From Desulfohalobiaceae bacterium (lineage in GTDB: Bacteria; Desulfobacterota; Desulfovibrionia; Desulfovibrionales; Desulfothermaceae), in assembly GCA_021737115.1 (NCBI GenBank), contig JAIPER010000006.1:1-23978 (forward strand): a stretch of DNA of 23,978 nucleotides. The letters run 5' to 3'. The first letter of the stretch is position 1; the number at the start of each line of letters is the position of its first letter. The notes under the pieces were generated by a model, which was given only the letters and a program-made list of their open reading frames with translations, made no database searches and was not told the origin of the DNA. This document shows, piece after piece, positions 6,242 through 13,315 of the stretch. The translations under genes and the position numbers were made by a program.

Positions 6242-7939
6242 ATGAAACAGGTTGCCGTGGTTGGCTCCGGATACTGGGGGCGGAACCTGGTCAGAAATTT
6301 TGCGGAACTGGGTCGGCTCAAATGGATATGCGACAAGAATCATGAAGCACTTACGGCTCTTCAAAAGAGTTATCCCGAGGTCAGAACATCTCTGCAGCTG
6401 GCTGAAGTTCTTCAGGACGACGAACTGGCAGGTGTTGCCATCGCCACACCGGCCGAGACCCATTTTCATCTGGCCAGAGAAGTCATTTTGGCAGGCAAGC
6501 ATGTCTATGTAGAGAAACCACTGACCCTGGAGGAATCAGAGGCCCGGGAACTCATCTCCCTGGCGGCTGAAAAAAGGCAGGTGCTCATGGTTGGTCATCT
6601 GCTGCACTACCATCCAGGATTTATCAAACTCAAGGAGCTGGCCCACTCAGGACAGCTGGGACGGATTAACTATATCTACTCCCACCGGCTCAACCTGGGT
6701 AAGATCAGGCGGGAGGAAAACATTCTGTGGTCCTTTGCACCTCACGATATCTCCATGATCCTGGCCCTGGCCAGGGAGGAGCCAGAGTCGATCCGGGCCA
6801 CGGGAGGATACTATCTGCACAAACGGATCGCCGACGTGACGAACACCTATCTGGAATTTCCCTCGGGACTCAAATCCCATATCTTTGTCTCCTGGCTGCA
6901 TCCATTGAAGGAACAGAAGCTGGTGGTGGTCGGGGATAAGAAGATGGCGGTCTTTGACGACACCAGGCCATTGCACGAGAAGCTGCTCTTGTTCGCCCAT
7001 GAGATCAATTGGGAGGACGGAATACCGGTTCCGGCCAAGGCAGAAGCGGAAGCGGTGCCCTTGGAACAGATTGAGCCCCTTCGGGCCGAGTGTGAGCAGT
7101 TCATCCAGTGTCTGGAGACCGGCCAGCAGCCGATCACTGACGGACAGGAGGGACTCAGGGTGCTCAAGGTCCTCAAGTCTGCCCAGGCTTCACTCAACTG
7201 CGATATACTCAGGTCGGCCCGCCTCTCAATCGACAGCGCGGATCAAAAGGAAAATGTTTCTCCCATGAACAAAAGGGAATCAGACAGAAGAGACGAGTTC
7301 AAAAGACCCTTTCTGGCTCCCATCCGTCTGGAGTCTGCTCCTGGTAAAACCCGGAAGTCATCTTCATCGGTTTTCGTGCATGAAACAGCAGTTGTGGATG
7401 AGCCGGCTCAAATAGGGGAGGGTACCAAGATCTGGCATTTTTCTCATGTGCTTCAAAACTCCCGTTTGGGGGAAAAGTGCAATATCGGACAAAACGTGGT
7501 CATAGGCCCGGAGGTGAGCATCGGTTCAAGGTGCAAGATCCAGAACAACGTTAGCGTGTACAAGGGCGTGACCCTGGAAGATGGAGTATTTTGCGGACCG
7601 AGCATGGTTTTTACCAACATCTACAATCCCAGGGCCGAAATTGCCAAGATGGATCAGATCCGGCAGACCCTGGTCAAAAAAGGGGCCACCCTGGGGGCCA
7701 ACTGCACAATAGTCTGCGGGGTGACCGTCGGTCAGTACGGATTTGTCGGGGCCGGAGCCGTGGTCACGAAAGATGTACCAGATCAAGCCCTGATCGTAGG
7801 TAATCCGGGCCGGCAGATCGGCTGGATGTGCGAATGTGGAGAGCGGCTGAATGATGATCTGGTCTGTCCAGGATGTGGACAGAGGTTTATACAGGATACA
7901 AAGGGCTTGAAAAGAGAAGGCACGGCGGTAGCGGGTTGA
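6242..7939 (+). CDS. WlbA-WlbB (WbpB-WbpD)-type dehydrogenase/N-acetyltransferase fusion
   Basis: A 565-residue two-domain cytoplasmic enzyme. Residues 1 to about 330 are a Gfo/Idh/MocA oxidoreductase: nucleotide-binding VVGSGYWGRNLVRNF, EKPLTLEESEA and HLLHYHPGF. Residues about 365-535 form a left-handed beta-helix acyltransferase with hexapeptide repeats (IGEGTKIWHFSHV, IGQNVVIGPEVSIG, GVTVGQYGFVGAGAVV, GNPGRQIGWMCECG). The end carries a CxCG/CPGCG zinc-ribbon-like tail. By family, the first part oxidises C3 of UDP-N-acetylglucosaminuronate and the second acetylates the 3-amino sugar, two steps toward UDP-2,3-diacetamido-uronic acids. The intervening aminotransferase (WbpE/WlbC) and the UDP-GlcNAc dehydrogenase are absent from the window. 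ATG 6242 is preferred over GTG 6236 because AAGG lies eight bases upstream. Such fusions are known. Confidence 0.85.
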   Translation: MKQVAVVGSGYWGRNLVRNFAELGRLKWICDKNHEALTALQKSYPEVRTSLQLAEVLQDDELAGVAIATPAETHFHLAREVILAGKHVYVEKPLTLEESEARELISLAAEKRQVLMVGHLLHYHPGFIKLKELAHSGQLGRINYIYSHRLNLGKIRREENILWSFAPHDISMILALAREEPESIRATGGYYLHKRIADVTNTYLEFPSGLKSHIFVSWLHPLKEQKLVVVGDKKMAVFDDTRPLHEKLLLFAHEINWEDGIPVPAKAEAEAVPLEQIEPLRAECEQFIQCLETGQQPITDGQEGLRVLKVLKSAQASLNCDILRSARLSIDSADQKENVSPMNKRESDRRDEFKRPFLAPIRLESAPGKTRKSSSSVFVHETAVVDEPAQIGEGTKIWHFSHVLQNSRLGEKCNIGQNVVIGPEVSIGSRCKIQNNVSVYKGVTLEDGVFCGPSMVFTNIYNPRAEIAKMDQIRQTLVKKGATLGANCTIVCGVTVGQYGFVGAGAVVTKDVPDQALIVGNPGRQIGWMCECGERLNDDLVCPGCGQRFIQDTKGLKREGTAVAG

Positions 7940-7945
7940 AGACAT

Positions 7946-8034
7946 AAGAATATGAATAAGAATATGAATTTGAATATGAATAAGATTAAGAATGCCGGGA
8001 TGCTGGCATGCTGGGATGCTGGCATGCTGGCATT
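7946..8034 (+). repeat. Hexamer array plus left GCTGGCAT array
   Basis: First come about eight 6-bp units of the ATAAGA/ATATGA type (7946-7990). Then AATGCCGGGATGCTGGCATG opens an 8-bp-period array of GCTGGCAT/GCTGGGAT (7991-8034). The second array is repeated in inverted orientation at 8288-8405, so the two flank the dead S23 ORF. Confidence 0.8.
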
Positions 8035-8125
8035 GAAGACAAAAGAATAAGAATGCTGGGATTGAAGAATGTAAAAAAATGGTAGATATACAGATAAGGA
8101 AAGAAGAAAGAGCGGTGTGGCTTGC

Positions 8126-8299
8126 ATGAAGTATGAACTATTTGAGGATTTGCCCTGCTGGCAATAGGCAAGAGAATTATGCCGAGTTGTGTATAAGGTT
8201 ATCAACCAGGCACCGTTTTCGCAAGATTTCGGTTTGAATGATCAGATCTGGCGGTCTTCCGGTTCGGCGATGGACAACATCGCTACAATTCCAGCATAG
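8126..8299 (+). pseudogene. Broken S23 four-helix-bundle protein gene
   Basis: The frame from ATG 8126 reads MKYELFEDLPCWQ, then an in-frame TAG where a lysine is usual, then ARELCRVVYKVINQAPFSQD, FGLNDQIWRSSGSAMDNIA. This is the N-terminal half of the four-helix-bundle (S23, 23S rRNA intervening-sequence protein) family. Just after MDNIA, where family members continue with E-G-F-E-R, the frame enters the right repeat array and ends. The gene is therefore both nonsense-mutated and truncated to about 57 codons, against a normal 115-130. It lies inside a pair of inverted repeat arrays, like the intact S23 gene at 20308. Confidence 0.8.
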
Positions 8300-8405
8300 G
8301 CGCGAAGCGCCGACCAGCATTCCAGCATTCCAGAATTTCTTGTTAATTCCAGCATAGGCGCGAAGCTCCGACCAGCATGCCAGCATTCCAGAATTCCGGC
8401 ATTTC
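8288..8405 (-). repeat. Right inverted array with two ~55-bp copies
   Basis: Two copies (8288-8338 and 8346-8404) of AATTCCAGCATAGGCGCGAA, then a GCGCC hairpin half, then CCAGCATTCCAGCATTCCAG. The reverse complement ends in AATGCCGGAATTCTGG and GAATGCTGGCATGCTGG, mirroring the left array at 7991-8034. The array ends 16 bases before the polymerase gene start. Confidence 0.8.
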
Positions 8406-8421
8406 TTTCTAAATTTCAGCC

Positions 8422-10581
8422 ATGAACTGTTTCATATTTTGGGTCTGCTTTTTCATACTGGCCTTCAATCAGCTGGCCTTCGGCGGGGTGCATGCCTGGG
8501 CCGCGACCCTGTCCCAGGTGGTGATCTTCGCGGCGGCCTGGTTGATCGTGGCCGGCTGGTCGATGAAGGCGATTTTGAGCGGAAGGTGGGAGCAGGTGCG
8601 GCCGGGCCCGGGACATCCCCTGCTGTTGTTTCTGGTTTTGTTTTTCGGGCTGTGGGCTTGGCAGCTCTGGCCGCTGCCTCCGGACTGGGTGGGGGTTTTG
8701 TCTCCGGAAACTTTGCACATGCACCTGCCCCTGGTGGAGGCCGGGGTGCTGGAGCAGTTGGGTTCTCTCAGCCTCAGCCTGGATTCCTTCACCAGCCTGC
8801 GCCTGGGGATAGAGCACATGGCCCAGGCCCTGTTCTTTTTGATGGTGCTCTACAGTGTGAAATCACAGAGCAGGGTTCAGACCCTGGCTATGGGCTTGGT
8901 GGGTCTGGCCCTGTTCCAGGTCATCTACGGCCTGATCCAATCCGCTTCTCCTGTCCAGCATATCTGGTGGTGGGAGCGTACAAGAGGCCAGGGCTGGCTG
9001 ACCGGGACCTACATCAACCGCAACCACTTGGCCGGTTTCCTGGAACTGGCCATCCCCGTGGCTTTCGGGCTGGGACTGGCCTTCTGGCCGGAGTCCGGGA
9101 AGCGGGAAGAGACAAAGAGCCGCAGGAGAGGGACCTGGAAAGGCCTCTGCGTGTTGTGGCTGGAGCGGAGCAAATCCCTGCTCTTTTTCAGCCTGGGGGT
9201 TTTCTTCGGGGTGGGGCTTTTGCTGACCGGTTCCAGGGGCGGGGTCATCTGCCTGGCGGCCGGGGTCCTGATCATTGGCCTGCTGTTTGCGATCAGACGA
9301 TCTGCGCGGGGAATTGGCCTCTGGCTGGGGGTCTTTCTCCTGGTCATCGCCATCTACGGCATCCAGGTCGGGGTGGAAGAGACGGCCGATCGCTTCGAAC
9401 AGACCGAAGGTCTGACTAACCGCTTGGAACTCTCCGCAGCGACGGGTTCTATGTTGGCAGACTACCCAGTGACCGGCATCGGGCTGGGCGGTTTTCGGAC
9501 CGTGTATTCGGAGTATGAACCGTCCGATCAGTCGGGCAGGGTGGATCGCCACCAGGCCCACAACGACTGGCTGCAGGTCGGGGCCGAGCTCGGCCTGCCC
9601 GGGCTGCTGCTGGCCCTGGCCGGCTATCTCTTTTTTTTGGTCCGCTCCCTGCGCCTGTGGTACATGAGCCGGGATCGACTGGCTGTGGGGCTGGGGGGTG
9701 GCCTGCTCATCGGCTACCTGGCCCTGGGCCTGCACAGCTTCTTTGACTTCAACCTGCACATACCGGCCAATATCCTGAGTTTCGCCATCTGCCTGGCTCT
9801 CTTGCACGCGGTTCTTAGTCGGTGGTCAGTGGACGGTGGTCGGTGGTCCGTGGACGGTGGTCGGTCGTCAGTGGACGGTGGTCGGTGGTCCGTGGGCGGT
9901 GGTCGGTGGGCAGTGGACGGTGGTCGGTCGTCAGTGGACGGTGGTCGGTCGTCAGTGGACGGTGGTCGGTCGTCAGTGGACGGTGGTCGGTGGTCCGTGG
10001 GCAGTAGGCGGTGGACGGTTGGCTCTGGACTGACTACCGACAACCGACTACCGGCCACTGATCTAAACAGCTGCTGGATCAGGGGGGCCGCTCTTTTGGT
10101 CCTGATCGGGAGCAGCCTGGCCCTGGTCAAGGGACTGGACTTCGTCCTGGATCAGCGCCAGGCCGAGGCCCTCTGCCGGACCCGGAAAAATTCGACCATT
10201 GTCCAGAAGTTCGAACCCGGGCTTAGCAGTATTCAGAAAGCCCTGGAGCTGACCCCGGGTAATTCGGCCCTCTGGGACAGGGCCGGACGGAAGTTCCTGG
10301 AGCTGAGCAAAGATCAGGCAGGCCGGACCATAAAGCTCGTACTGCTGGAAAAGGCCGTCCTCCACTTCGAAGAGGCGTTGCTCCGTTCTCCGGCCAACGG
10401 CTACTATTGGCTCAGGCTCGGGGAGACCAGGTTCAGGCTGAAAATCCTGCAGAACAAGGCCGTGGGTCAAGATGTTATGGTCTGCCTGGAGCGGGCGCTG
10501 GAGCTCAGGCCCAACGATCAGAGATTTCGGGAGAGGGTGGCTTTTTTCAGGGGACAGGGGGCAGGGGACAGTAGGCAGTAG
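8422..10581 (+). CDS. O-antigen polymerase/ligase-type membrane protein with TPR-like tail
   Basis: A 719-residue inner-membrane protein of the Wzy/WaaL (Wzy_C) superfamily, expected to polymerise repeat units or transfer the glycan in the periplasm. Family-typical features: N-terminal LAFGGVHAWA, GLIQSASP with GTYINRNHLAGFLEL at about 194, a large periplasmic region, LTGSRGG, and HNDWLQVGAELGLPG near 380. About ten or more membrane helices are predicted by eye. After the last polymerase helix, residues about 466-547 are translated from a heptamer repeat (SVDGGRW-type 7-residue units). Then follow another membrane helix and a soluble tail (about 580-710) with TPR-like helices (ALELTPGNSALWDRAG, LERALELRPNDQRFRERV). 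The stop codon lies within the next heptamer array. No clear ribosome-binding site precedes ATG 8422. Confidence 0.85.
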   Translation: MNCFIFWVCFFILAFNQLAFGGVHAWAATLSQVVIFAAAWLIVAGWSMKAILSGRWEQVRPGPGHPLLLFLVLFFGLWAWQLWPLPPDWVGVLSPETLHMHLPLVEAGVLEQLGSLSLSLDSFTSLRLGIEHMAQALFFLMVLYSVKSQSRVQTLAMGLVGLALFQVIYGLIQSASPVQHIWWWERTRGQGWLTGTYINRNHLAGFLELAIPVAFGLGLAFWPESGKREETKSRRRGTWKGLCVLWLERSKSLLFFSLGVFFGVGLLLTGSRGGVICLAAGVLIIGLLFAIRRSARGIGLWLGVFLLVIAIYGIQVGVEETADRFEQTEGLTNRLELSAATGSMLADYPVTGIGLGGFRTVYSEYEPSDQSGRVDRHQAHNDWLQVGAELGLPGLLLALAGYLFFLVRSLRLWYMSRDRLAVGLGGGLLIGYLALGLHSFFDFNLHIPANILSFAICLALLHAVLSRWSVDGGRWSVDGGRSSVDGGRWSVGGGRWAVDGGRSSVDGGRSSVDGGRSSVDGGRWSVGSRRWTVGSGLTTDNRLPATDLNSCWIRGAALLVLIGSSLALVKGLDFVLDQRQAEALCRTRKNSTIVQKFEPGLSSIQKALELTPGNSALWDRAGRKFLELSKDQAGRTIKLVLLEKAVLHFEEALLRSPANGYYWLRLGETRFRLKILQNKAVGQDVMVCLERALELRPNDQRFRERVAFFRGQGAGDSRQ
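9817..10064. repeat. Heptamer array inside the polymerase gene, with inverted arm
   Basis: About 29 units such as GGTCAGT, GGACGGT, GGTCGGT and GGTCCGT run from 9817 to about 10019, mostly as 21-bp trios. Five units in the opposite orientation (CTGACTA, CCGACAA, CCGACTA, CCGGCCA, CTGATCT) follow at 10030-10064. The reading frame is preserved throughout, adding roughly 80 residues as a loop between two membrane helices. The same repeat family occurs between genes at 20112-20262. Confidence 0.9.
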
Positions 10582-10877
10582 GCAGTGGGCAGGGGTCGGA
10601 AGTCGGAAGTCGGAAGTCGGAAGTCGGATATCGGACATCGGACATCGGACATCGGATATCGGATATCGGATATCGGATATCGGACATCGGACATCGGACA
10701 TCGGATATCGGATATCGGATATCGGAAAGCGGAAAGCGGAAAGCGGAAAGCGGATATCGGAAGTCGGAAAGCGGAAAGCGGATATCGGATATCGGATATC
10801 GGATATCGGAAGTCGGAAAGCGGAAAGCGGAAAGCGGATATCGGATATCGGATATCGGAAAGCGGAAAGCGGAAAAC
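10549..10877 (+). repeat. Long heptamer array, about 46 units
   Basis: The array begins with AGGGGAC, AGGGGGC, AGTAGGC and AGTGGGC units in the last codons of the polymerase gene and supplies its stop codon. It then passes into GGAAGTC, GGATATC, GGACATC and GGAAAGC units, all in one 7-bp register. The variants form homogeneous blocks, which suggests block duplication. Reading frames across it (RISDIGY-type heptapeptides) are artefacts of the repeat. Confidence 0.95.
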
Positions 10878-11429
10878 GGGATCATAAGAAATGTTTGTCC
10901 AAAAGGTTTCCCAAATATTATACATGCAGTCGCATAAATTGAGTTTTTCCATTATTCGGTATCCTGGTACCCGACGCCGTATATTTCGCCGGCCCTGGCA
11001 GGGTGCCCATCCGCTATTACTTTGCTTATAATTGGGGGCTACGAATCAAGCACATGAAAAAAGAATTGTGCCCACGGATCACACGGATTAACACGGATAA
11101 TGGAAAAACTTTTTTGCTGCTGTAATAGGAGTCATCGCCTGTTGGCGATACCTCCAAAAGAAAACCTATCCGCCTGCCCCATGAAACATGCCTCTTGGCA
11201 TCCTGCGAAGCAGGGTTTCATTGGGGTGTCAATCCGTGTGATCCGTGGGCAATAATCTGCTTTCTGTCATTTTCAAAGTATCTGCGGAAGACTACCCAAT
11301 TTGTTCCTGTAGTATACATCAATCATTTTAAAGGCTTACACATGAATGACCAAGCAACATGAATCAGAGTCGTGTAGTGAAAATTACATTTTCATTCATG
11401 CCATTCTTATCATTCAGGAAAAATGAAAT
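10878..11429. repeat. Intergenic region with TIR-bounded dispersed element
   Basis: No gene. From about 10990 to 11255 lies an element whose second copy begins near 23646 (shared CTACGAATCAAGC, GGATTAACACGGATAATGG and GGCGATACCTCCAAAAGAA). Its inner ends GCCCACGGATCACACGGATT (about 11070-11089) and the inverted form AATCCGTGTGATCCGTGGGC (about 11232-11251) form terminal inverted repeats. This copy lacks two insertions present in the second copy. The remainder (11256-11429) shows nothing recognisable before the palindromic sites. Confidence 0.75.
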
Positions 11430-11514
11430 TGTCTGCTTTTTCCAGACGACTGTCTGGTTTTTCCAGACACCTGATTTCAGTGATTTAGGTGGTTTTGTCT
11501 GGTTTTTCCAGACA
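11430..11514 (+). promoter_or_regulatory. Three palindromic activator sites, operon B
   Basis: Three 19-bp sites lie at 11430-11448, 11451-11469 and 11496-11514. The second and third are perfect: TGTCTGGTTTTTCCAGACA. The spacings, 21 and 45 bp start to start, are identical to those at 3139-3223, while the sequence between the sites and downstream differs, so the geometry itself appears to be conserved. Confidence 0.85.
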
Positions 11515-11642
11515 GCTCCAGGGTTTCTCGATGGTGGCATTTTCAATGACCGACAGAAGGTTTCATCGTGCTTTTGAAAAAGATCATATCAATGCAGGCT
11601 GTTAAATATAAAATGTAAATATATTTTTCAAAAATCCAAAGC

Positions 11643-11658
11643 TGGTATGGTATTTGCT
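11643..11658 (+). promoter_or_regulatory. Sigma-54 promoter, operon B
   Basis: TGGTATGGTATTTGCT has GG and GC ten bases apart, and its -24 half (TGGTATGG) is identical to that of operon A. The last palindrome ends 129 bases before the GG here, against 130 in operon A. The A/T-rich stretch at 11602-11636 could favour DNA bending between the activator sites and the promoter. The predicted start is near 11669. Confidence 0.85.
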
Positions 11659-11669
11659 AATTGTGTTGC

Positions 11670-11834
11670 ATGGTGCTACCAACAGAATTTTTCTTTGGAG
11701 TAATCCACACAGGCCGCTTTGTACCTGTTAATCCGGAGTCGAAGTCCCTGACAGGGGCGGCGTGCGTCTTTGACCGACTGGCTGAACAGATCCCGGAGCA
11801 AATCGATGAGTGTCAACCAGGGGATGTAGCATGA
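11670..11834 (+). CDS. Possible 54-residue small protein in the operon B leader
   Basis: The frame from ATG 11670 encodes MVLPTEFFFGVIHTGRFVPV..., then LTGAACVFDRLAEQIPEQID, ending GDVA. Its TGA stop overlaps the ATG of the PilZ gene in the classic ATGA arrangement, which suggests translational coupling. Part of it resembles translations of the operon A leader (GRWIP; GAECICSALKKIE). Against it: the predicted sigma-54 transcript would begin only about one base before the ATG, so the message would be essentially leaderless, and no family is recognised. It could instead be a conserved regulatory RNA or DNA block. No function is proposed. Confidence 0.35.
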   Translation: MVLPTEFFFGVIHTGRFVPVNPESKSLTGAACVFDRLAEQIPEQIDECQPGDVA

Positions 11835-12463
11835 GCACAAATCGTTTTCTACTGTCCGTACTTTTCCTGGCCCTGTTTTTTTTCGGTGACGCCTTGTCAG
11901 CTCTTGCCGAACCCGAGCCTCTCTCGGCCAGCGAAGAGCAGCTTCTGCAGGAGCAGGAAGCGCAAAGCCGGGTCGGCGGGGTGCAGGCCGGCGATTACAG
12001 CAAGCCGCGGCATGTTTGGTCCAGCATCGATCAACTGGGACTGGCCTTACTTCTGTCCGGAATGGTCTTCATCGGCATCTATGCCTGTTCGAAGCTCTTT
12101 TGCCGGTATAGACTGAAAAAGATGCCGGATCGCGAAAAACGGAATTGGTGCAGGGGGGAATGCGAGGGCACCGGTGTTGTGAGCAGCATCAATCCATTTC
12201 ATAAGCAGACCGGCTGGATCCAGGCCAAAGTTCGAGATATCAGCAGAGGCGGTGCTGGCTTGGAACTGATTCAGGAGTCCCGACCCATGAGTCCGGGCGA
12301 TCGCATCAAACTGGAGCTCAAGGCAGACGAGCAAACCAGCCTGGGCGAGTTGACCGGAAAAATCCGCTGGGTCTCAGGGAAAAACATAGGGGTGCAGTTC
12401 GACTCCCTGGATCTCAGTTACAAGATCCTGCAGTCCTCGCCCTTGACTCTTATACCTGCTTGA
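11831..12463 (+). CDS. Membrane-anchored PilZ domain protein
   Basis: A 210-residue protein: signal peptide (1-27, cleavage likely after ALA), a short periplasmic segment, one membrane helix (about 67-90), then a positively charged stretch and a cytoplasmic PilZ domain. Both cyclic di-GMP contact motifs are present: RNWCR (RxxxR, 104-108) and DISRGG (D/N-x-S-x-x-G, 136-141), followed by ELTGKIRWVSGKNIGVQF. By family it should bind cyclic di-GMP and pass the signal to the polysaccharide machinery in the envelope, comparable in idea to Alg44-like proteins; the partner is unknown. ATG 11831 has AGGGGATG just upstream and overlaps the small leader ORF by four bases. The C39-like gene follows after four bases, so they are co-transcribed. 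Confidence 0.85.
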   Translation: MSTNRFLLSVLFLALFFFGDALSALAEPEPLSASEEQLLQEQEAQSRVGGVQAGDYSKPRHVWSSIDQLGLALLLSGMVFIGIYACSKLFCRYRLKKMPDREKRNWCRGECEGTGVVSSINPFHKQTGWIQAKVRDISRGGAGLELIQESRPMSPGDRIKLELKADEQTSLGELTGKIRWVSGKNIGVQFDSLDLSYKILQSSPLTLIPA

Positions 12464-12467
12464 GACA

Positions 12468-13067
12468 ATGCTTTTGTGGATGAAAGCATCACTTTTGGTC
12501 TGGATCCTGATTCTGCTCTGGTTCGGGCCGCTGACCTCTGTCTGGGGAACCAAAGGGCAACTTCCAATACTCAAGGTCAGATACACCAAGCAGCAGACCG
12601 ATTCCAGTTGCGGCCTGGCCGGACTTTCCAGCATCATGGACTACTGGGGGGTGAGCAACGACCCGACCCGGCTTTTGCGGCGCCACCCGTCACGATCCTC
12701 GAATGGCTACAGTTTAGGCGAGCTGAAGCGGATCGCCCTGGAAAAGGGGCTCAAGGCCTTTACCATACGCGGCTCCTATGATTTCCTGAAAAAGCAGCTG
12801 GCCAAGGAGCGGCCGGTCCTGGTGGCCCTGGAGGTTCCCTACAATCTGTACACGGTTCAAAAGGCGGAAAAAGTGTCCTTTCTAGGCCGGGTCTTCGGCC
12901 TGGGGGGCAGGACCCAGACCTTCAGCCACTTCATGGTGGTCCGGGGCTTTGATCAGGAAGAGGTCAAGGTCATGGACCCCATGTACGGCTTGAAAAGCAT
13001 TCCCAGACAGGGTTTTCTCAAAATGTGGGGGGAGATGGGCAAACCTCTGTTGTTGGTGTCCCGCTGA
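12468..13067 (+). CDS. C39-like cysteine peptidase, exported
   Basis: A 199-residue protein with an N-terminal membrane/signal segment (about 5-27) and a papain-like C39-type domain. QQTDSSCGLAGLSSIMDYWG supplies the oxyanion glutamine (Q42/Q43) and catalytic Cys48; SHFMVVRGF supplies His154; MDPMYG supplies Asp170. In ABC exporters C39 domains cut leader peptides after a double glycine. Here the domain is stand-alone and predicted to face the periplasm, so the substrate is unknown. It lies four bases after the PilZ gene and upstream of a secreted coiled-coil protein gene, which makes proteolysis or maturation of a secreted exopolysaccharide-associated protein a reasonable but untested idea. 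The catalytic triad appears intact. Confidence 0.8.
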   Translation: MLLWMKASLLVWILILLWFGPLTSVWGTKGQLPILKVRYTKQQTDSSCGLAGLSSIMDYWGVSNDPTRLLRRHPSRSSNGYSLGELKRIALEKGLKAFTIRGSYDFLKKQLAKERPVLVALEVPYNLYTVQKAEKVSFLGRVFGLGGRTQTFSHFMVVRGFDQEEVKVMDPMYGLKSIPRQGFLKMWGEMGKPLLLVSR

Positions 13068-13315
13068 AGTGCGATTTTTGGCTGATACCTCTTAAATCAG
13101 GATGCGCCTGCAGCTCAAAGGTTCACGGTTCACGGTTCACGGTTAAGAAAAAGAAAATAGCCCTCTGATTTATGGCTTCAACTCCTTCTAGGCACACGCT
13201 TTCTTGTTTTTTATTGCAGAGATTCAGGGATAAGTCACTAAGCGCCTAAGACGCTGCCATGAAATCCCAACAACCAACAACGGACAACGAACAACCAACA
13301 AAGAGGAGGAAGGAA
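13068..13315 (+). repeat. Intergenic gap with two short heptamer arrays
   Basis: GGTTCAC is repeated three times at about 13119-13140, and ACAACCA/ACAACGG/ACAACGA units run at 13270-13301, both with a 7-bp period. The second array lies just before the AGGAGGAAGGAA ribosome-binding site of the next gene. The reading frame that extends upstream of 13316 through this array is probably not translated. Confidence 0.75.

Noticed and set aside
10549..10942. Several 100-156-residue frames of RISDIGY/FRFPLSDIRYP repeats on both strands
   Set aside because: These are translations of the heptamer array. All six frames stay open because the unit has few stop possibilities.
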